Origin: Stenotrophomonas sp. 169
GTDB lineage: Bacteria; Pseudomonadota; Gammaproteobacteria; Xanthomonadales; Xanthomonadaceae
Assembly: GCF_014621775.1 (NCBI RefSeq)
Contig: NZ_CP061204.1
Span: 2,624,501 to 2,688,500 of the forward strand
Length of the DNA: 64,000 bases
Direction of reading: 5' to 3'
Shown: positions 19,329-29,241 of the stretch, one piece after another
Numbering within the stretch: the stretch's first letter is position 1
Layout of the letters: each line of letters begins with the position of its first letter
Translations under genes and position numbers: made by a program
Notes under the pieces: generated by a model
The model's database searches: none
What the model was told of the DNA's origin: nothing
The model's input: the letters and a program-made list of their open reading frames with translations, nothing else

Positions 19329-20558
19329 ATGACCTCTCCCGACGCCCCGTTCCTGCAGACCCTGTGCAGCCTGCGCTGGCTGGCTACCGCCGGCCAGGCG
19401 GCGACCATCCTGGTGGCCACCTGGGTGCTGGGCCTGCCGCTGCCGCAGGTGCCCCTGTGGGCCGGCGTGCTGGTGCTGGCCCTGTTCAACACGTATGCGC
19501 AGCTGCGCGTGCACGGCACCGATACCGCGCCAGTGACCGCCTTCGGCCATATCCTGGTGGATGTCACCGTACTGACCTGGATGGTCGGCTGGAGCGGCGG
19601 CATCAGCAATCCCTTCGGCTCGCTGTTCCTCATCCTGATCGCGTTGGCGGCACTGGCCCTGCCGGCACGCTGGACGCTGGCGGTGGCCGCGTCGTGCCTC
19701 ATCGGCTACTCGGTGAGCGCCGCGTTCGGCCTGCCGCTGCCGGCCGGCGGCTACTTCGCCCCGGAAGACCTGCAGCAGTGGGGCGTGGTGGCCAACTTCC
19801 TGATCTCGGTGACGGTCGTGCTGGCGTTCTCCACGCGGCTGGCGGTTGCCCTGCGCCAGCGCGAACACGAGCTGTCACTGCTGCGCGAGCGCTTCGCCCG
19901 CAACGAGGGCATCGTCGCGCTGGCCACCCATGCCGCATCGGTGGCGCATGAGCTGAACACCCCGCTGGCGACGATGACGCTGCTGGCCGACGATATCGCC
20001 GAGCAGAACGAAAGTGCCGAGGTGCGCGACGACGTGGAAACCCTGCGCGAACTGCTGGTGCAGTGCCGCGAGCGGGTCCTGGCCCTGGCCGCGCCGGCAT
20101 CACCGGATGTGCCCGGGCGAGGACCGGCCACCGCGCTGCAGGTGCTGGAGCAATGGCGGCTGGTACGGCCGACCATCATCCTCAGCCGCAACGCAGATGC
20201 CCCGCTTACCCTGCCGCTGGATGCCGGCGTCGGCCACCTGCTGATGGTGCTGCTGAACAACGCCGCCGAGGCCGGTGAAAACGCCGGACGCGCGGAAGTC
20301 GAACTGTCGCTGCGCATCGAGGGCGACGACCTGGTGGGCGAAGTCCGTGACTTCGGCCACGGCTTCGATGCACGCCAGGCCGTCCTGCCCGCCACCCTGT
20401 TCAGCTCAAGCAAGAGCGAGGGCATGGGCGTCGGCCTGGCCCTGTCCCACGCCACCATCGAACGCCTGCATGGCGAAATGTGGATGCGCCCTGCGCATGG
20501 CGCAGGCAGCCGCGTCGGCTTCCGTATTCCGCTGGTCCCCCGCGAGGAAACCCCATGA
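19329..20558 (+). CDS. regB: RegB/PrrB-type redox sensor histidine kinase
   Basis: A 409-residue membrane kinase with about six N-terminal membrane segments. The loop GGISNPF at residues 90-96 is the quinone-sensing motif of RegB. The H-box HAASVAHELNTPLATM carries His207. Cys246 in VQCRERVL sits where RegB has its redox-active cysteine. The G-box DFGHGFD and GMGVGLALSHATIERL form the ATP lid. RegB signals respiratory redox state to RegA. It overlaps regA by 4 bp. The symbol is by motif; the same protein is also named PrrB, ActS or RoxS. Confidence 0.88.
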   Translation: MTSPDAPFLQTLCSLRWLATAGQAATILVATWVLGLPLPQVPLWAGVLVLALFNTYAQLRVHGTDTAPVTAFGHILVDVTVLTWMVGWSGGISNPFGSLFLILIALAALALPARWTLAVAASCLIGYSVSAAFGLPLPAGGYFAPEDLQQWGVVANFLISVTVVLAFSTRLAVALRQREHELSLLRERFARNEGIVALATHAASVAHELNTPLATMTLLADDIAEQNESAEVRDDVETLRELLVQCRERVLALAAPASPDVPGRGPATALQVLEQWRLVRPTIILSRNADAPLTLPLDAGVGHLLMVLLNNAAEAGENAGRAEVELSLRIEGDDLVGEVRDFGHGFDARQAVLPATLFSSSKSEGMGVGLALSHATIERLHGEMWMRPAHGAGSRVGFRIPLVPREETP

Positions 20559-21139
20559 ACACTGCCCTGCCCTCTTCCGCCGCAGGCCTGCATGGCGATG
20601 GCCTGCTGGTCGACGATGACGAACTGTACCTGCGCACGCTGCAGCGCAGCCTGGCCCGCAAAGGCCTGGAAACGCGCACCGCGCAGGACTCGGCAAGTGC
20701 CCTGTTGCTCGCCCGCCAGCAGCCGCCCGCGTTCGCGCTGATCGACCTGAAGCTGGGCAGCGAGTCCGGGCTGGCGCTGATCCAGCCCCTGCGTGTCCTG
20801 CGCGAAGACATGCGCATCCTGCTGGTCACCGGGTATGCAAGCATCGCCACGGCCGTCGAGGCCATCAAGCTGGGCGCCGATGACTACCTGCCCAAGCCGG
20901 CAACGGTGCCGATGATCCTGCGCGCGCTGGGGGAAGAAGATGACGGCCCGGCCGACGATGGCGAGCTGGACCTGCCTGATGCGATGACGCCGATCAGCCG
21001 GCTGCAGTGGGAGCACATCCAGCAGGCGATGCATGAAACCGGCGGCAACGTATCGGCTGCCGCGCGCCTGCTCGGCATGCACCGGCGTTCGTTGCAGCGC
21101 AAGCTGGCCAAACGCCCGAGCCCCGAACCCTCACGCTGA
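20555..21139 (+). CDS. regA: RegA/PrrA-type response regulator
   Basis: A 194-residue regulator with an acidic pocket at VDDDELY (residues 19-25), phosphoacceptor Asp64 in ALIDLKLG, and a C-terminal Fis-type helix-turn-helix, GGNVSAAARLLGMHRRSLQR, that is almost invariant in RegA proteins. It lacks an AAA+ domain, as expected for RegA. The start at 20555 overlaps the regB stop (ATGA). Expected targets are respiratory and redox genes; none can be assigned from this window. Confidence 0.88.
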   Translation: MNTALPSSAAGLHGDGLLVDDDELYLRTLQRSLARKGLETRTAQDSASALLLARQQPPAFALIDLKLGSESGLALIQPLRVLREDMRILLVTGYASIATAVEAIKLGADDYLPKPATVPMILRALGEEDDGPADDGELDLPDAMTPISRLQWEHIQQAMHETGGNVSAAARLLGMHRRSLQRKLAKRPSPEPSR

Positions 21140-21170
21140 CGGCGGAATGCCGGCCTGCGCGATCCGTCTG

Positions 21171-21193
21171 GTAGCGCCGAGCCATGCTCGGCG
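21171..21193. repeat. Single SMAG-type GTAG palindrome
   Basis: A 23-bp element starting GTAGCGCCGAGCCATGCTCG, with GCCGAGC pairing to GCTCGGC, lies between the convergent regA and pgi genes. It is the CGCCGAGC subtype also found at 42394 and 55228. Confidence 0.8.
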
Positions 21194-21236
21194 GAATGCC
21201 GGCCCCGCGTGACACACCACGGGGCATCTACCTGAC

Positions 21237-22745
21237 TTACAACAACCGCAGGATCTCGCGCGTCATCGGATCGGTGATCTCCACTGCCTCGCCCTGCAGC
21301 GCCGGCAGCAACTGGCCTGCCAACTGCTTGCCCAGCTCCACGCCGAACTGGTCGAACGCGTTGATGTTCCAGATCACCGACTGCACATACACCGCGTGTT
21401 CGTACATCGCGATCAGTGCACCCAGCGCCTGCGGCGTCAGCGCATCCAACAGGATCATGGTGCTCGGACGACCGCCCGGGTAATCCCGATGCGGGTCATC
21501 GCTGGACTGGCCATTGGCCAGGGCCTCGGTCTGCGCCAGCAGGTTCGCCAGCAGCGCCTGATGGTTGACCGTGTACGGATCATCGCTGCGCACGCAGCCG
21601 ATGAAATCGGCCGGAATCACACTGGTGCCCTGGTGCAGCGCCTGGAAGAAGCTGTGCTGCACATCGGTGCCCGCCCCGCCCCACCATACCGGCACGGTAT
21701 CGCTGGCCACCGGCTGCCCATCGCGCTGCACGCGCTTGCCCAGGCTCTCCATCACCAGCTGCTGCAGATACGCCGGCAGCAGGGCCAGGCGCTGGTCATA
21801 GGTCATCACCGCATGCGTGGCATGACCCAGCAGGTTGCGGTTCCAGATATCGGTCAGCGCGTGCAGCACCGGCAGGTTGCGCTCGAGCGGCGCGTCCAGT
21901 GCGTGCGCGTCCATCTGCGAGGCGCCGTCCAGCAACTGCTCGAAACGTTCAAAGCCAATGGCCAGCGCGATGGGGAAACCAACGGCCGACCACAGCGAAT
22001 ACCGGCCACCCACCCAGTCCCACATCGGCAGCACCCGGCTGGATGCGATGTCGAACGCCTTCGCTGCACGTTCGGGATTGGCGCTGACCGCATACAGACG
22101 TTCGCTGCCGCCCAGCCAGTCGTGCAGGATCTGCCCGTTGAGCAGGGTCTCCTGCGTGCCGAAGGTCTTGGAGATCAGGATGCCGGCGGTGCGCGCCGGA
22201 TCCAGCGTGGCCAGCGTGCGCTGCATGGCCGCGCCATCCACGTTGGACACGAAATGCACGCGCAGCCGGCTGCCATCAACCGGGCGCAGGGCATCGGCCA
22301 CCAGCCGCGGACCGAGGTCCGAACCGCCGATGCCGACGCTGACGACGTCGGTGACGCCACTGGTTTCCAGCGCGCGCACCAGCTCGCCCATCTGCTGCCG
22401 GACCTGACGTGCCGTAGCGAACGCGTCGGCGGCGACCGGCGCATCCACCACATCGCCACGCAGCGCCGTATGCAGCGCGGCGCGGCCTTCGGTCAGGTTG
22501 ACCTGCTCACCACGGAACAGACGCGTGATCGCACCGCCCACGTCGCGTTCGGCGGCCAGCGACAGCAACGCCTGCAACGCAGCGGCATCGTACTTCTGCC
22601 GCGCGAAGTTGACATACAACGGACCGACCCGCAGCGCCAGATCGGTGACACGGCCGGGTTCGGCGGTGAGCAGATCCGGGATGCGCGCGCCACGCAGGCG
22701 CTGGGCATGGGAGTGAAGCGCGTCGAGTCCGTTGTGTGTGGTCAT
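21237..22745 (-). CDS. pgi: Glucose-6-phosphate isomerase
   Basis: A 502-residue enzyme interconverting glucose-6-phosphate and fructose-6-phosphate. Hallmarks are [19 protein letters not shown], the signature [16 protein letters not shown] (with the catalytic Arg nearby) and a late [11 protein letters not shown] stretch with the active-site His. Slightly shorter than E. coli Pgi, as usual in this group. The start overlaps the panD stop by 4 bp, so the two are co-transcribed although they serve different pathways. Confidence 0.95.
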   Translation of the reverse strand: MTTHNGLDALHSHAQRLRGARIPDLLTAEPGRVTDLALRVGPLYVNFARQKYDAAALQALLSLAAERDVGGAITRLFRGEQVNLTEGRAALHTALRGDVVDAPVAADAFATARQVRQQMGELVRALETSGVTDVVSVGIGGSDLGPRLVADALRPVDGSRLRVHFVSNVDGAAMQRTLATLDPARTAGILISKTFGTQETLLNGQILHDWLGGSERLYAVSANPERAAKAFDIASSRVLPMWDWVGGRYSLWSAVGFPIALAIGFERFEQLLDGASQMDAHALDAPLERNLPVLHALTDIWNRNLLGHATHAVMTYDQRLALLPAYLQQLVMESLGKRVQRDGQPVASDTVPVWWGGAGTDVQHSFFQALHQGTSVIPADFIGCVRSDDPYTVNHQALLANLLAQTEALANGQSSDDPHRDYPGGRPSTMILLDALTPQALGALIAMYEHAVYVQSVIWNINAFDQFGVELGKQLAGQLLPALQGEAVEITDPMTREILRLL

Positions 22746-23122
22746 GCGGCCTGGGTCGGGATGCTGTCGTTGGTGTGGGAGATCTGGTTGTTGCCATCCA
22801 CATATACCAGCTTCGGCCGGAAGCTGTCTGCTTCCTGCTCGGTCATGCTGGCGAACGCGGCGATGATGATGATGTCGCCGACCTGCACGTGGCGCGCCGC
22901 GCCGCCGTTGAGCGACACCACGCCGCTACCGGCCTCGGCACGGATGGCGTAGGTGCTGAAACGGGCGCCGTTGGTGACGTCCCAGATATGCACCTGTTCG
23001 AACTCGCGGATGCCGGTGGCAGCCAACAGGTTGTCGTCGATCGCGATCGACCCTTCGTAGTTCAGCTCCGAATGGGTGACGGTGGCGCGGTGGATCTTGG
23101 TCTTCAGCAGGGACAGATGCAT
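22742..23122 (-). CDS. panD: Aspartate 1-decarboxylase
   Basis: A 126-residue pyruvoyl enzyme that makes beta-alanine for pantothenate. The self-cleavage site is Gly24-Ser25 in [11 protein letters not shown], with the conserved YAI and [10 protein letters not shown] stretches later. The mature form would be a small beta chain and a large alpha chain. panC and panB lie less than 1 kb away on the same strand, separated by an unknown plus-strand gene. Confidence 0.95.
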   Translation of the reverse strand: MHLSLLKTKIHRATVTHSELNYEGSIAIDDNLLAATGIREFEQVHIWDVTNGARFSTYAIRAEAGSGVVSLNGGAARHVQVGDIIIIAAFASMTEQEADSFRPKLVYVDGNNQISHTNDSIPTQAA

Positions 23123-23292
23123 GGCACAGGCAACGCGGTAAAGGAAAGTCCGGATTCTACCATCTGGGGGATTGGCGACAGGGGCAGCCCATGCCAGTCA
23201 GGCGGCGGTTCAGGTACTGGCGGCCACGCACGATTCCCGCAAGCGCGGCTTGCTTGCATCCGCTGAACTGTCCGCTTCAACCGGGAGTACCC

Positions 23293-23859
23293 ATGTTCGC
23301 CACCCTCAGCCGTGCCAAGGATTTCGACCAGCTTGTCAGCCGCTTCTCCGGCCCTACCCGGATCGGCGATGTGCCGGCAGAACCCCGCCGACGCAAGCTG
23401 CGTTCGGTCGCCGTGCGCAACGTGCACCGGCCACCTGTGGGGCCGCCACGGCGCCGCGTTGAGAGGTCAGGCGCCGGCCCGGCGGAAACTGCGCCGCTAG
23501 CGGGCAAGGCGAAGGACGCTATGCAGTTTCCCGCCACCGGCATCTATGCCGCGCATCCGATGCTGCGCAGAATCGCAAACCTGGAAGCCAAGCTGGCGCA
23601 GGCCGCGTGGGCCGAGGCCGAACAGACCGACAAGGCGATCTCGGTGGCCAGCGGCTTCTGCTACCGACCTTCCGCCCCGGCTAACGCAGTGAGCCCTGCG
23701 CCATTCCGCACGCCCACGCTTCTGGATACCGAATCAGACAGGGCGATGGAGATCGCGGTGCAGATCCATGAACAGCGGATGGCACGCGGGCAGCCGGTCT
23801 ACCCCGATAGAACCTGGTATCGCGAAGGGCTGGTCAGGCGGGCGCTGGAGCAGGTGTAA
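23293..23859 (+). CDS. Hypothetical protein, basic N-terminal half
   Basis: I do not recognise this 188-residue protein. The first half is strongly basic and proline-rich (PAEPRRRKLR, RPPVGPPRRR). The second half is a likely helical region (MLRRIANLEAKLAQAAWAEAEQ) ending in MEIAVQIHEQRMARGQPVYP. No signal peptide or membrane segment is seen. The ATG at 23293 has GGGAG six bases upstream, which supports translation. It lies alone between the divergent panD and the convergent panC, and a hairpin follows its stop codon. A DNA- or RNA-binding role is possible from charge alone. Confidence 0.55.
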   Translation: MFATLSRAKDFDQLVSRFSGPTRIGDVPAEPRRRKLRSVAVRNVHRPPVGPPRRRVERSGAGPAETAPLAGKAKDAMQFPATGIYAAHPMLRRIANLEAKLAQAAWAEAEQTDKAISVASGFCYRPSAPANAVSPAPFRTPTLLDTESDRAMEIAVQIHEQRMARGQPVYPDRTWYREGLVRRALEQV

Positions 23860-23863
23860 AAAA

Positions 23864-23904
23864 GGGTCAGAGTCCTTTTCGCTTCGCGAAACGGACTCTG
23901 ACCC
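23864..23904. terminator. Long hairpin between convergent genes
   Basis: GGGTCAGAGTCC and GGACTCTGACCC pair perfectly over 12 bp, with an inner TTTCGCTTCGCGAAA hairpin. It lies 5 bp after the hypothetical gene's stop and upstream of the panC end. It may act as a bidirectional terminator or be another dispersed repeat type. Confidence 0.55.
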
Positions 23905-23935
23905 GGTTGCGCCCCGTTTGCGCCATGCCCCAGCG

Positions 23936-24771
23936 TCAGAACTCGAGATTGTCGATCAGGCGCGTGCTGCCCAGCCGGGCAGCGATCAGGGCCACGCGCG
24001 GGCCGCCTTCATGCGGCGGTTCGATCAGGTCCGGCGTGCGCAGTGCGGCATAGTCCACCTGGAAGCCTGCCGCCTGCAGCGCGTCTACAGCATCAGCCTC
24101 GATGCGCTCGCGCGCATGCCCGCTGATGTAGCCCTCGCGCATCCCCATCAACACCCGGTGGATGGTGGTCGCGGCCGGGCGTTGCGTTGCATCGAGATAC
24201 TGGTTGCGCGAACTCATGGCCAGGCCATCGTCTTCGCGCACGATGTCACCGCCGACGATCTGGATGGGGAATGCCAGGTCGGCCACCATCTGCCGGATCA
24301 CCGCCAACTGCTGGTAGTCCTTCTTGCCGAACGCGGCCACGTCGGGCTGGACCTGGTTGAACAGGCGCGATACGACCGTGCACACGCCATCGAAATGGCC
24401 AGGGCGGTGCGCCCCTTCAAGCAGGCCACTGATGCCGGGCACGCTGACATTGGCCGCCAGCTCGACGCCGAACGGGTACATCGATTCGACGGTCGGCAAC
24501 CACAGCACGTCGCAGCCCGCGTCTTCCAAGCCACTGGTGTCGGCCTCGGGGGTGCGCGGGTAGCGGGTGAAATCCTCGTTCGGGCCGAACTGCGTCGGGT
24601 TGACGAACACGCTGGACACCACGCGGTCGGCGTACTGCCGCGCCAGCGCGACCAGCGAATAATGGCCCGCATGCAGGTTGCCCATGGTGGGCACCAGCGC
24701 AACGCGCAGCCCCTCGCGCTTCCAGCCGCTGACGATGGCGCGCAGCTGGGCAAGTTCGGTGACGGTCTCGA

Positions 24772-24775
<4 letters not shown>
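23936..24775 (-). CDS. panC: Pantothenate synthetase
   Basis: A 279-residue ligase joining pantoate and beta-alanine with ATP. The nucleotidyl-transferase fold is shown by [15 protein letters not shown] (HxGH), with [21 protein letters not shown] and the late MSSRNQYLD (KMSKS-like) segments. Normal length. The start overlaps the panB stop by 4 bp, so panB-panC form a coupled pair. Confidence 0.95.
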
Positions 24776-25587
<812 letters not shown>

Positions 25588-25618
25588 CAGGAAATAACCG
25601 GGGGTGATAACGCGCCCA

Positions 25619-26107
25619 TTATCCCTCTAACCGGGAAATCCCGCAGGGGTCCACCTGCATCACTGCATCCTGCACGCGACCACGACCGGGAAGCACAAGC
25701 CCGGGGGCCACTTCCGCCAGCGGCACCAGGACGAACGCACGCTGGTGCAGGAAGGGATGCGGCACCGTCAGCTCGGCCAGATCGATCACCTGGTCGGCAT
25801 ACAGCAGAATATCCAGGTCCAGCATGCGCGGCCCCCAGTGCAGGGACGGATCGCGCACCCGGCCGAACTGCTGCTCCAGCGCCAGCAGGGCGTGCAGCAA
25901 GGCCAGCGGCGGCAGCGTGGTCTGCACGCAGGCCACCGCGTTGACGAAGGGCGGTTGATCTTCGTTGCCCCACGCAGGGGTGGCGTACAGCGAGGATGCC
26001 CGCAGGAGCGTCGTGTCCGCCAGGCCATCGAGCGCGCGCAATGCACCGCGCACGCTTCCCTCGGCGTCGCCGAGGTTGGCCCCGAGCCCGATCCAGGCCT
26101 CGACCAT
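25619..26107 (-). CDS. folK: HPPK, 2-amino-4-hydroxy-6-hydroxymethyldihydropteridine pyrophosphokinase
   Basis: A 162-residue folate-pathway kinase that pyrophosphorylates the pterin substrate for FolP. GLGANLGD opens the protein, FVNAVACV lies mid-protein, and the diagnostic [13 protein letters not shown] carries the Mg-binding aspartates, with [13 protein letters not shown] following. It starts 5 bp after the pcnB stop. folP is elsewhere in this window (60.7 kb). Confidence 0.94.
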   Translation of the reverse strand: MVEAWIGLGANLGDAEGSVRGALRALDGLADTTLLRASSLYATPAWGNEDQPPFVNAVACVQTTLPPLALLHALLALEQQFGRVRDPSLHWGPRMLDLDILLYADQVIDLAELTVPHPFLHQRAFVLVPLAEVAPGLVLPGRGRVQDAVMQVDPCGISRLEG

Positions 26108-26112
26108 GCGAC

Positions 26113-27498
26113 TTATTCCGCCGGCGCGGAGGCGGCACCTTCCGGACGACGACGGCGACGACGACGCTTGCGCGGCGCGTCCTCTTCGCTGGCGTCATCC
26201 TGCTCGTGGATATCGTCCAGCGTGGTCTCCAGCTCGCGGCCGGATTGCTGCTGTGCCTCGCGCCAGAACGCCACGTCGGCAGCGTGCTCGCTGGACGCCA
26301 CCTGGCGCAGGATCAGGAAATCGAAGGCGGCGCGGAAGCGCGGGTGGGTCAGGGTGCGGAACACCCTCTTGCGCTGGCGCGATCCGAAGCGTGCCTGCAG
26401 CAACCAGATCTCCTGCATCGGCAGGGAGAACCGGCGCGGCAGCGCCACGGTGGTCAGCTGGTGCAGGGTCACCCGATCAGCCGCACGGCGCTGCGCCTCT
26501 TCTTCAGCCACGCCCTGCTTGAGCAGGCTGGCCTGGGCACGGCAGAACGCCGGCCACAGCAGCAGCGCGAACAGGAACGACGGCGACACCGGCTCATCAT
26601 TGGCCACGCGCAGGTCGGTGTTGGCCAGACCTTCGATCAACATGCGGCGCAGCGCGCCACTGCGGTTGGAGCGCAGCGCCTTGCCGCTTTCCGGGAACAG
26701 CACGTCGAACAAGCCATAGCGCTCGAGTCCCTCGAAGCTGGCCACGCCGTGGCCGGACAGGAACAGCTTCAGCACTTCCTCGAACAGGCGTGCGGGCGCG
26801 GCTTCGTTCAGCAGGTTCGCCAGCTGCGGAATCGGCGCGGCGGTCTTCTCTTCAATCTGGAAACCGAGCTTGGCCGCCAGGCGGATCGCGCGCAGCATGC
26901 GCACCGGATCTTCGCGATAGCGCTGCTCAGGGTCGCCGATCAGCTTCATCAGGCGCGCCTGCACGTCTTCAAAGCCACCGGTGTAGTCGCGCACCGAGAA
27001 ATCCTCGACCGCGTAATACAACGCATTGCAGGTGAAATCGCGGCGGATCGCATCCTCTTCGATGGAGCCGTACACGTTGTCGCGCACCAGCATGCCGTTG
27101 TCCATCTCGCGGTCACCGCTGCCATCATCAAGATTGGCGCGGAAGGTGGCCACTTCGATGATCTCGCGGCCGAACACTACATGGGCCAGGCGGAAACGGC
27201 GGCCGATCAGCCGGCAGTTGCGGAACTGCTGCTTGACCTGCTCGGGCGTGGCGTCGGTGGCCACGTCGAAATCTTTGGGATGGCCATTGACCAGCAGGTC
27301 ACGCACGGCACCGCCTACCAGGTAGGCGCCGAAGCCGGCATCACGCAGGCGGTACAGCACGCGCAGTGCGTTCGGGCTGATGTCCTTGCGGGAGATGGTG
27401 TGCTGGTCGCGCGGGATGACGCGCAGGCTTATGGGAGTTGTCACGGAGGAAATGATGTTGGCGCTTCCGGTTGAAGTTTCGGGATTGCCCAATGGCAT
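26113..27498 (-). CDS. pcnB: Poly(A) polymerase I
   Basis: A nucleotidyltransferase that adds A tails to RNA and promotes decay. The catalytic motif GGAVRDLLVNGHPKDFDVAT carries the two metal-binding aspartates, and REDPVRMLRAIRLAAKLGF is the RNA-binding signature. The C-terminus is a lysine/arginine-rich tail (DAPRKRRRRRRRPEG), as is usual for PcnB and unlike CCA-adding enzymes. The start is uncertain: ATG at 27498 gives 461 residues, while GTG at 27444 fits the conserved TPISLRVIPRDQHTIS beginning better. It heads the pcnB-folK-panB-panC run. Confidence 0.9.
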   Translation of the reverse strand: MPLGNPETSTGSANIISSVTTPISLRVIPRDQHTISRKDISPNALRVLYRLRDAGFGAYLVGGAVRDLLVNGHPKDFDVATDATPEQVKQQFRNCRLIGRRFRLAHVVFGREIIEVATFRANLDDGSGDREMDNGMLVRDNVYGSIEEDAIRRDFTCNALYYAVEDFSVRDYTGGFEDVQARLMKLIGDPEQRYREDPVRMLRAIRLAAKLGFQIEEKTAAPIPQLANLLNEAAPARLFEEVLKLFLSGHGVASFEGLERYGLFDVLFPESGKALRSNRSGALRRMLIEGLANTDLRVANDEPVSPSFLFALLLWPAFCRAQASLLKQGVAEEEAQRRAADRVTLHQLTTVALPRRFSLPMQEIWLLQARFGSRQRKRVFRTLTHPRFRAAFDFLILRQVASSEHAADVAFWREAQQQSGRELETTLDDIHEQDDASEEDAPRKRRRRRRRPEGAASAPAE

Positions 27499-27545
27499 CG
27501 AGATGCATATACTAGCGCGCCTGCCCCGGCAGTGACACTTCAAAC

Positions 27546-27620
27546 GCTCCCTTCGTCTAATGGTTAGGACGTGGCCCTCTCAAGGCTAAAACAGGGGTTC
27601 GAGTCCCCTAGGGAGCACCA
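27546..27620 (+). tRNA. tRNA-Glu (anticodon CTC)
   Basis: A 75-base cloverleaf including an encoded CCA. The acceptor stem GCTCCCT pairs with AGGGAGC. The anticodon loop CTCTCAA gives CTC, and the T arm is AGGGGTTCGAGTCCCCT. It decodes GAG. A hairpin with flanking A and T tracts follows at 27638. Confidence 0.93.
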
Positions 27621-27637
27621 GTCACTGCAGCAGGAAG

Positions 27638-27664
27638 CAAAAAGCCCGCCAAAAGCGGGCTTTT
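27638..27664 (+). terminator. Rho-independent terminator after tRNA-Glu
   Basis: AAAAAGCCCGC and GCGGGCTTTT pair around a CAAAA loop, ending in a T run. The A and T flanks let it work in both directions, but its position 18 bp after the tRNA points to tRNA termination. Confidence 0.8.
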
Positions 27665-27691
27665 CTGCGTCCAGACCCTGCTGCCGCACCC

Positions 27692-27728
27692 GGTAGAGCC
27701 GGCGGTAGAGCCGGCTTCAGCCGGCTGC
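27692..27728. repeat. SMAG-type GTAG palindrome with a partial second copy
   Basis: A truncated copy GTAGAGCCGGCG is followed directly by a full GTAGAGCCGGCTTCAGCCGG copy at 27705. The arms are GC-shifted relative to the AGCCGAC type, with pairing kept. It lies beyond the end of the sugar transporter gene. Confidence 0.7.
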
Positions 27729-27784
27729 ACCACGCACTACATCCCGCCGCCGCAGAAAACGGTCGACCCTCGGCCGACCGCACC

Positions 27785-29209
27785 TCAGCCCTCCATCTGC
27801 TCCAGCTCCTTGCCCTTCGTTTCGCGCACGTAGCGCAGCACGAAGAAGATGGAGAGGAACGCGGCCACCGTGTAGATGCCATACGCGCCGGCCAGCCCGA
27901 TCCCGGTCAGCAGCACCGGAAAGCTCACGGTGATCGCGAAGTTCGACGTCCACTGTGCCGCGCCCGCCACGGCCAGCGCCGAGCCCCGGATCTGGTTGGG
28001 GAACATCTCCCCCAGCATCACCCACATCACCGGGCCCCAGGACATGTTGAAGAACACCACGTAGACATTGGCGGCCACCAGCGCCAGACGGCCCATGCCA
28101 TCGGACAACTGCAGTTTGCCGTCGACCAGGCTGCCGCTGGAGAACGCCACCACCATCAGCGCCAGGGACACCGCCATGCCCACCGAGCCGATCCACAGCA
28201 ATGGCTTGCGACCGATGCGGTCGATCAGCAGCACGGTGACCAGGCACGCCCCGATGCTCAGGGCACCGGACAGCACGTTGATCAGCAATGCATCGCTTTC
28301 CGAGAAGCCGACCGCCTGCCACAGCACCGCGCCGTAATAGAACACCACGTTGATACCGACCAGCTGCTGCAATACGGCCAGGCCGATACCCACCCACACG
28401 ATACGGCGCAGCTTGCCGGTGCCCTGATCCGTCAGATCCGCAAAGGACGGTGTGTGCTGGTCCTGCGACAGGCTGGCTTCGATCTCGCCCAGCTTGGCCT
28501 GCGCCTCGGCTGCTCCGTACAGCCGCGTCAACACGGAGGCCGCCTGCTCGCGCCGCCCCTTCACCACCAGGAAGCGCGGACTTTCGGGAATCACCAGCAG
28601 CAGCGCGAGGAACAGCAACGACGGGATGGCCTGCATCCAGAACATCCACCGCCACGCCTCCTGCCCCAGCCACAAGGCTTCGGTGGAGGCGCCCGCCGCG
28701 CGGGCCAGCAGATAGTTGCTGAGGAACGCCGCGAACAGCCCACTGATGATCGCGATCTGCTGCACCGTCGCCAGCTTGCCGCGATAGCGTGCCGAGGCGA
28801 CCTCGGCGATGTAGGCCGGGGCCATCACGCTGGCAGCACCGACGGCAAAGCCCCCCACCACGCGCGCCGTGACGAACAGCCACGATACATGGGCGGCGCC
28901 AGCTCCCAGCGCGGACAGCAGGAACAGCACCGCGGAGATGATCAGCACCCCGCGCCGGCCCAGCCGGTCCCCCAGCCGCCCGGCCAGGAATGCACCGATG
29001 GCGCAGCCCAGCAGCATCGAGGCCACCTCGAAGCCCAGCGCCGCTTCGCTGGAATTGAACGCGGCGCGCAGGCCATCGACGGTGCCGTTGATGACGCCAC
29101 TGTCGAAGCCGAACAGGAAGCCGCCAATGGTGGCCACGCAGCTGATCAGCACGATGAAAGCCGTGTTCTCTCCGCGCGTGCCGACGGATGCAGGTATCGC
29201 TGTGGACAT
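27785..29209 (-). CDS. MFS sugar porter, probable xylose/hexose-proton symporter
   Basis: A 474-residue transporter of the sugar porter family with 12 predicted membrane segments. Family motifs include FGFDSGVINGT near the start, GRLGDRLGRRGVL in loop 2-3, PESPRFLVVKGR before the central loop, the QQLVGINVVFYYGAVLW segment in helix 7, and RVGG and RETKGKELEQMEG near the end. It lies 32 bp after xylA on the same strand, so xylose uptake is the likely role, though other sugars are possible. Confidence 0.88.
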   Translation of the reverse strand: MSTAIPASVGTRGENTAFIVLISCVATIGGFLFGFDSGVINGTVDGLRAAFNSSEAALGFEVASMLLGCAIGAFLAGRLGDRLGRRGVLIISAVLFLLSALGAGAAHVSWLFVTARVVGGFAVGAASVMAPAYIAEVASARYRGKLATVQQIAIISGLFAAFLSNYLLARAAGASTEALWLGQEAWRWMFWMQAIPSLLFLALLLVIPESPRFLVVKGRREQAASVLTRLYGAAEAQAKLGEIEASLSQDQHTPSFADLTDQGTGKLRRIVWVGIGLAVLQQLVGINVVFYYGAVLWQAVGFSESDALLINVLSGALSIGACLVTVLLIDRIGRKPLLWIGSVGMAVSLALMVVAFSSGSLVDGKLQLSDGMGRLALVAANVYVVFFNMSWGPVMWVMLGEMFPNQIRGSALAVAGAAQWTSNFAITVSFPVLLTGIGLAGAYGIYTVAAFLSIFFVLRYVRETKGKELEQMEG

Positions 29210-29241
29210 GGGTTTATCCGGTTGCGGTGGACGCCGGCTGC

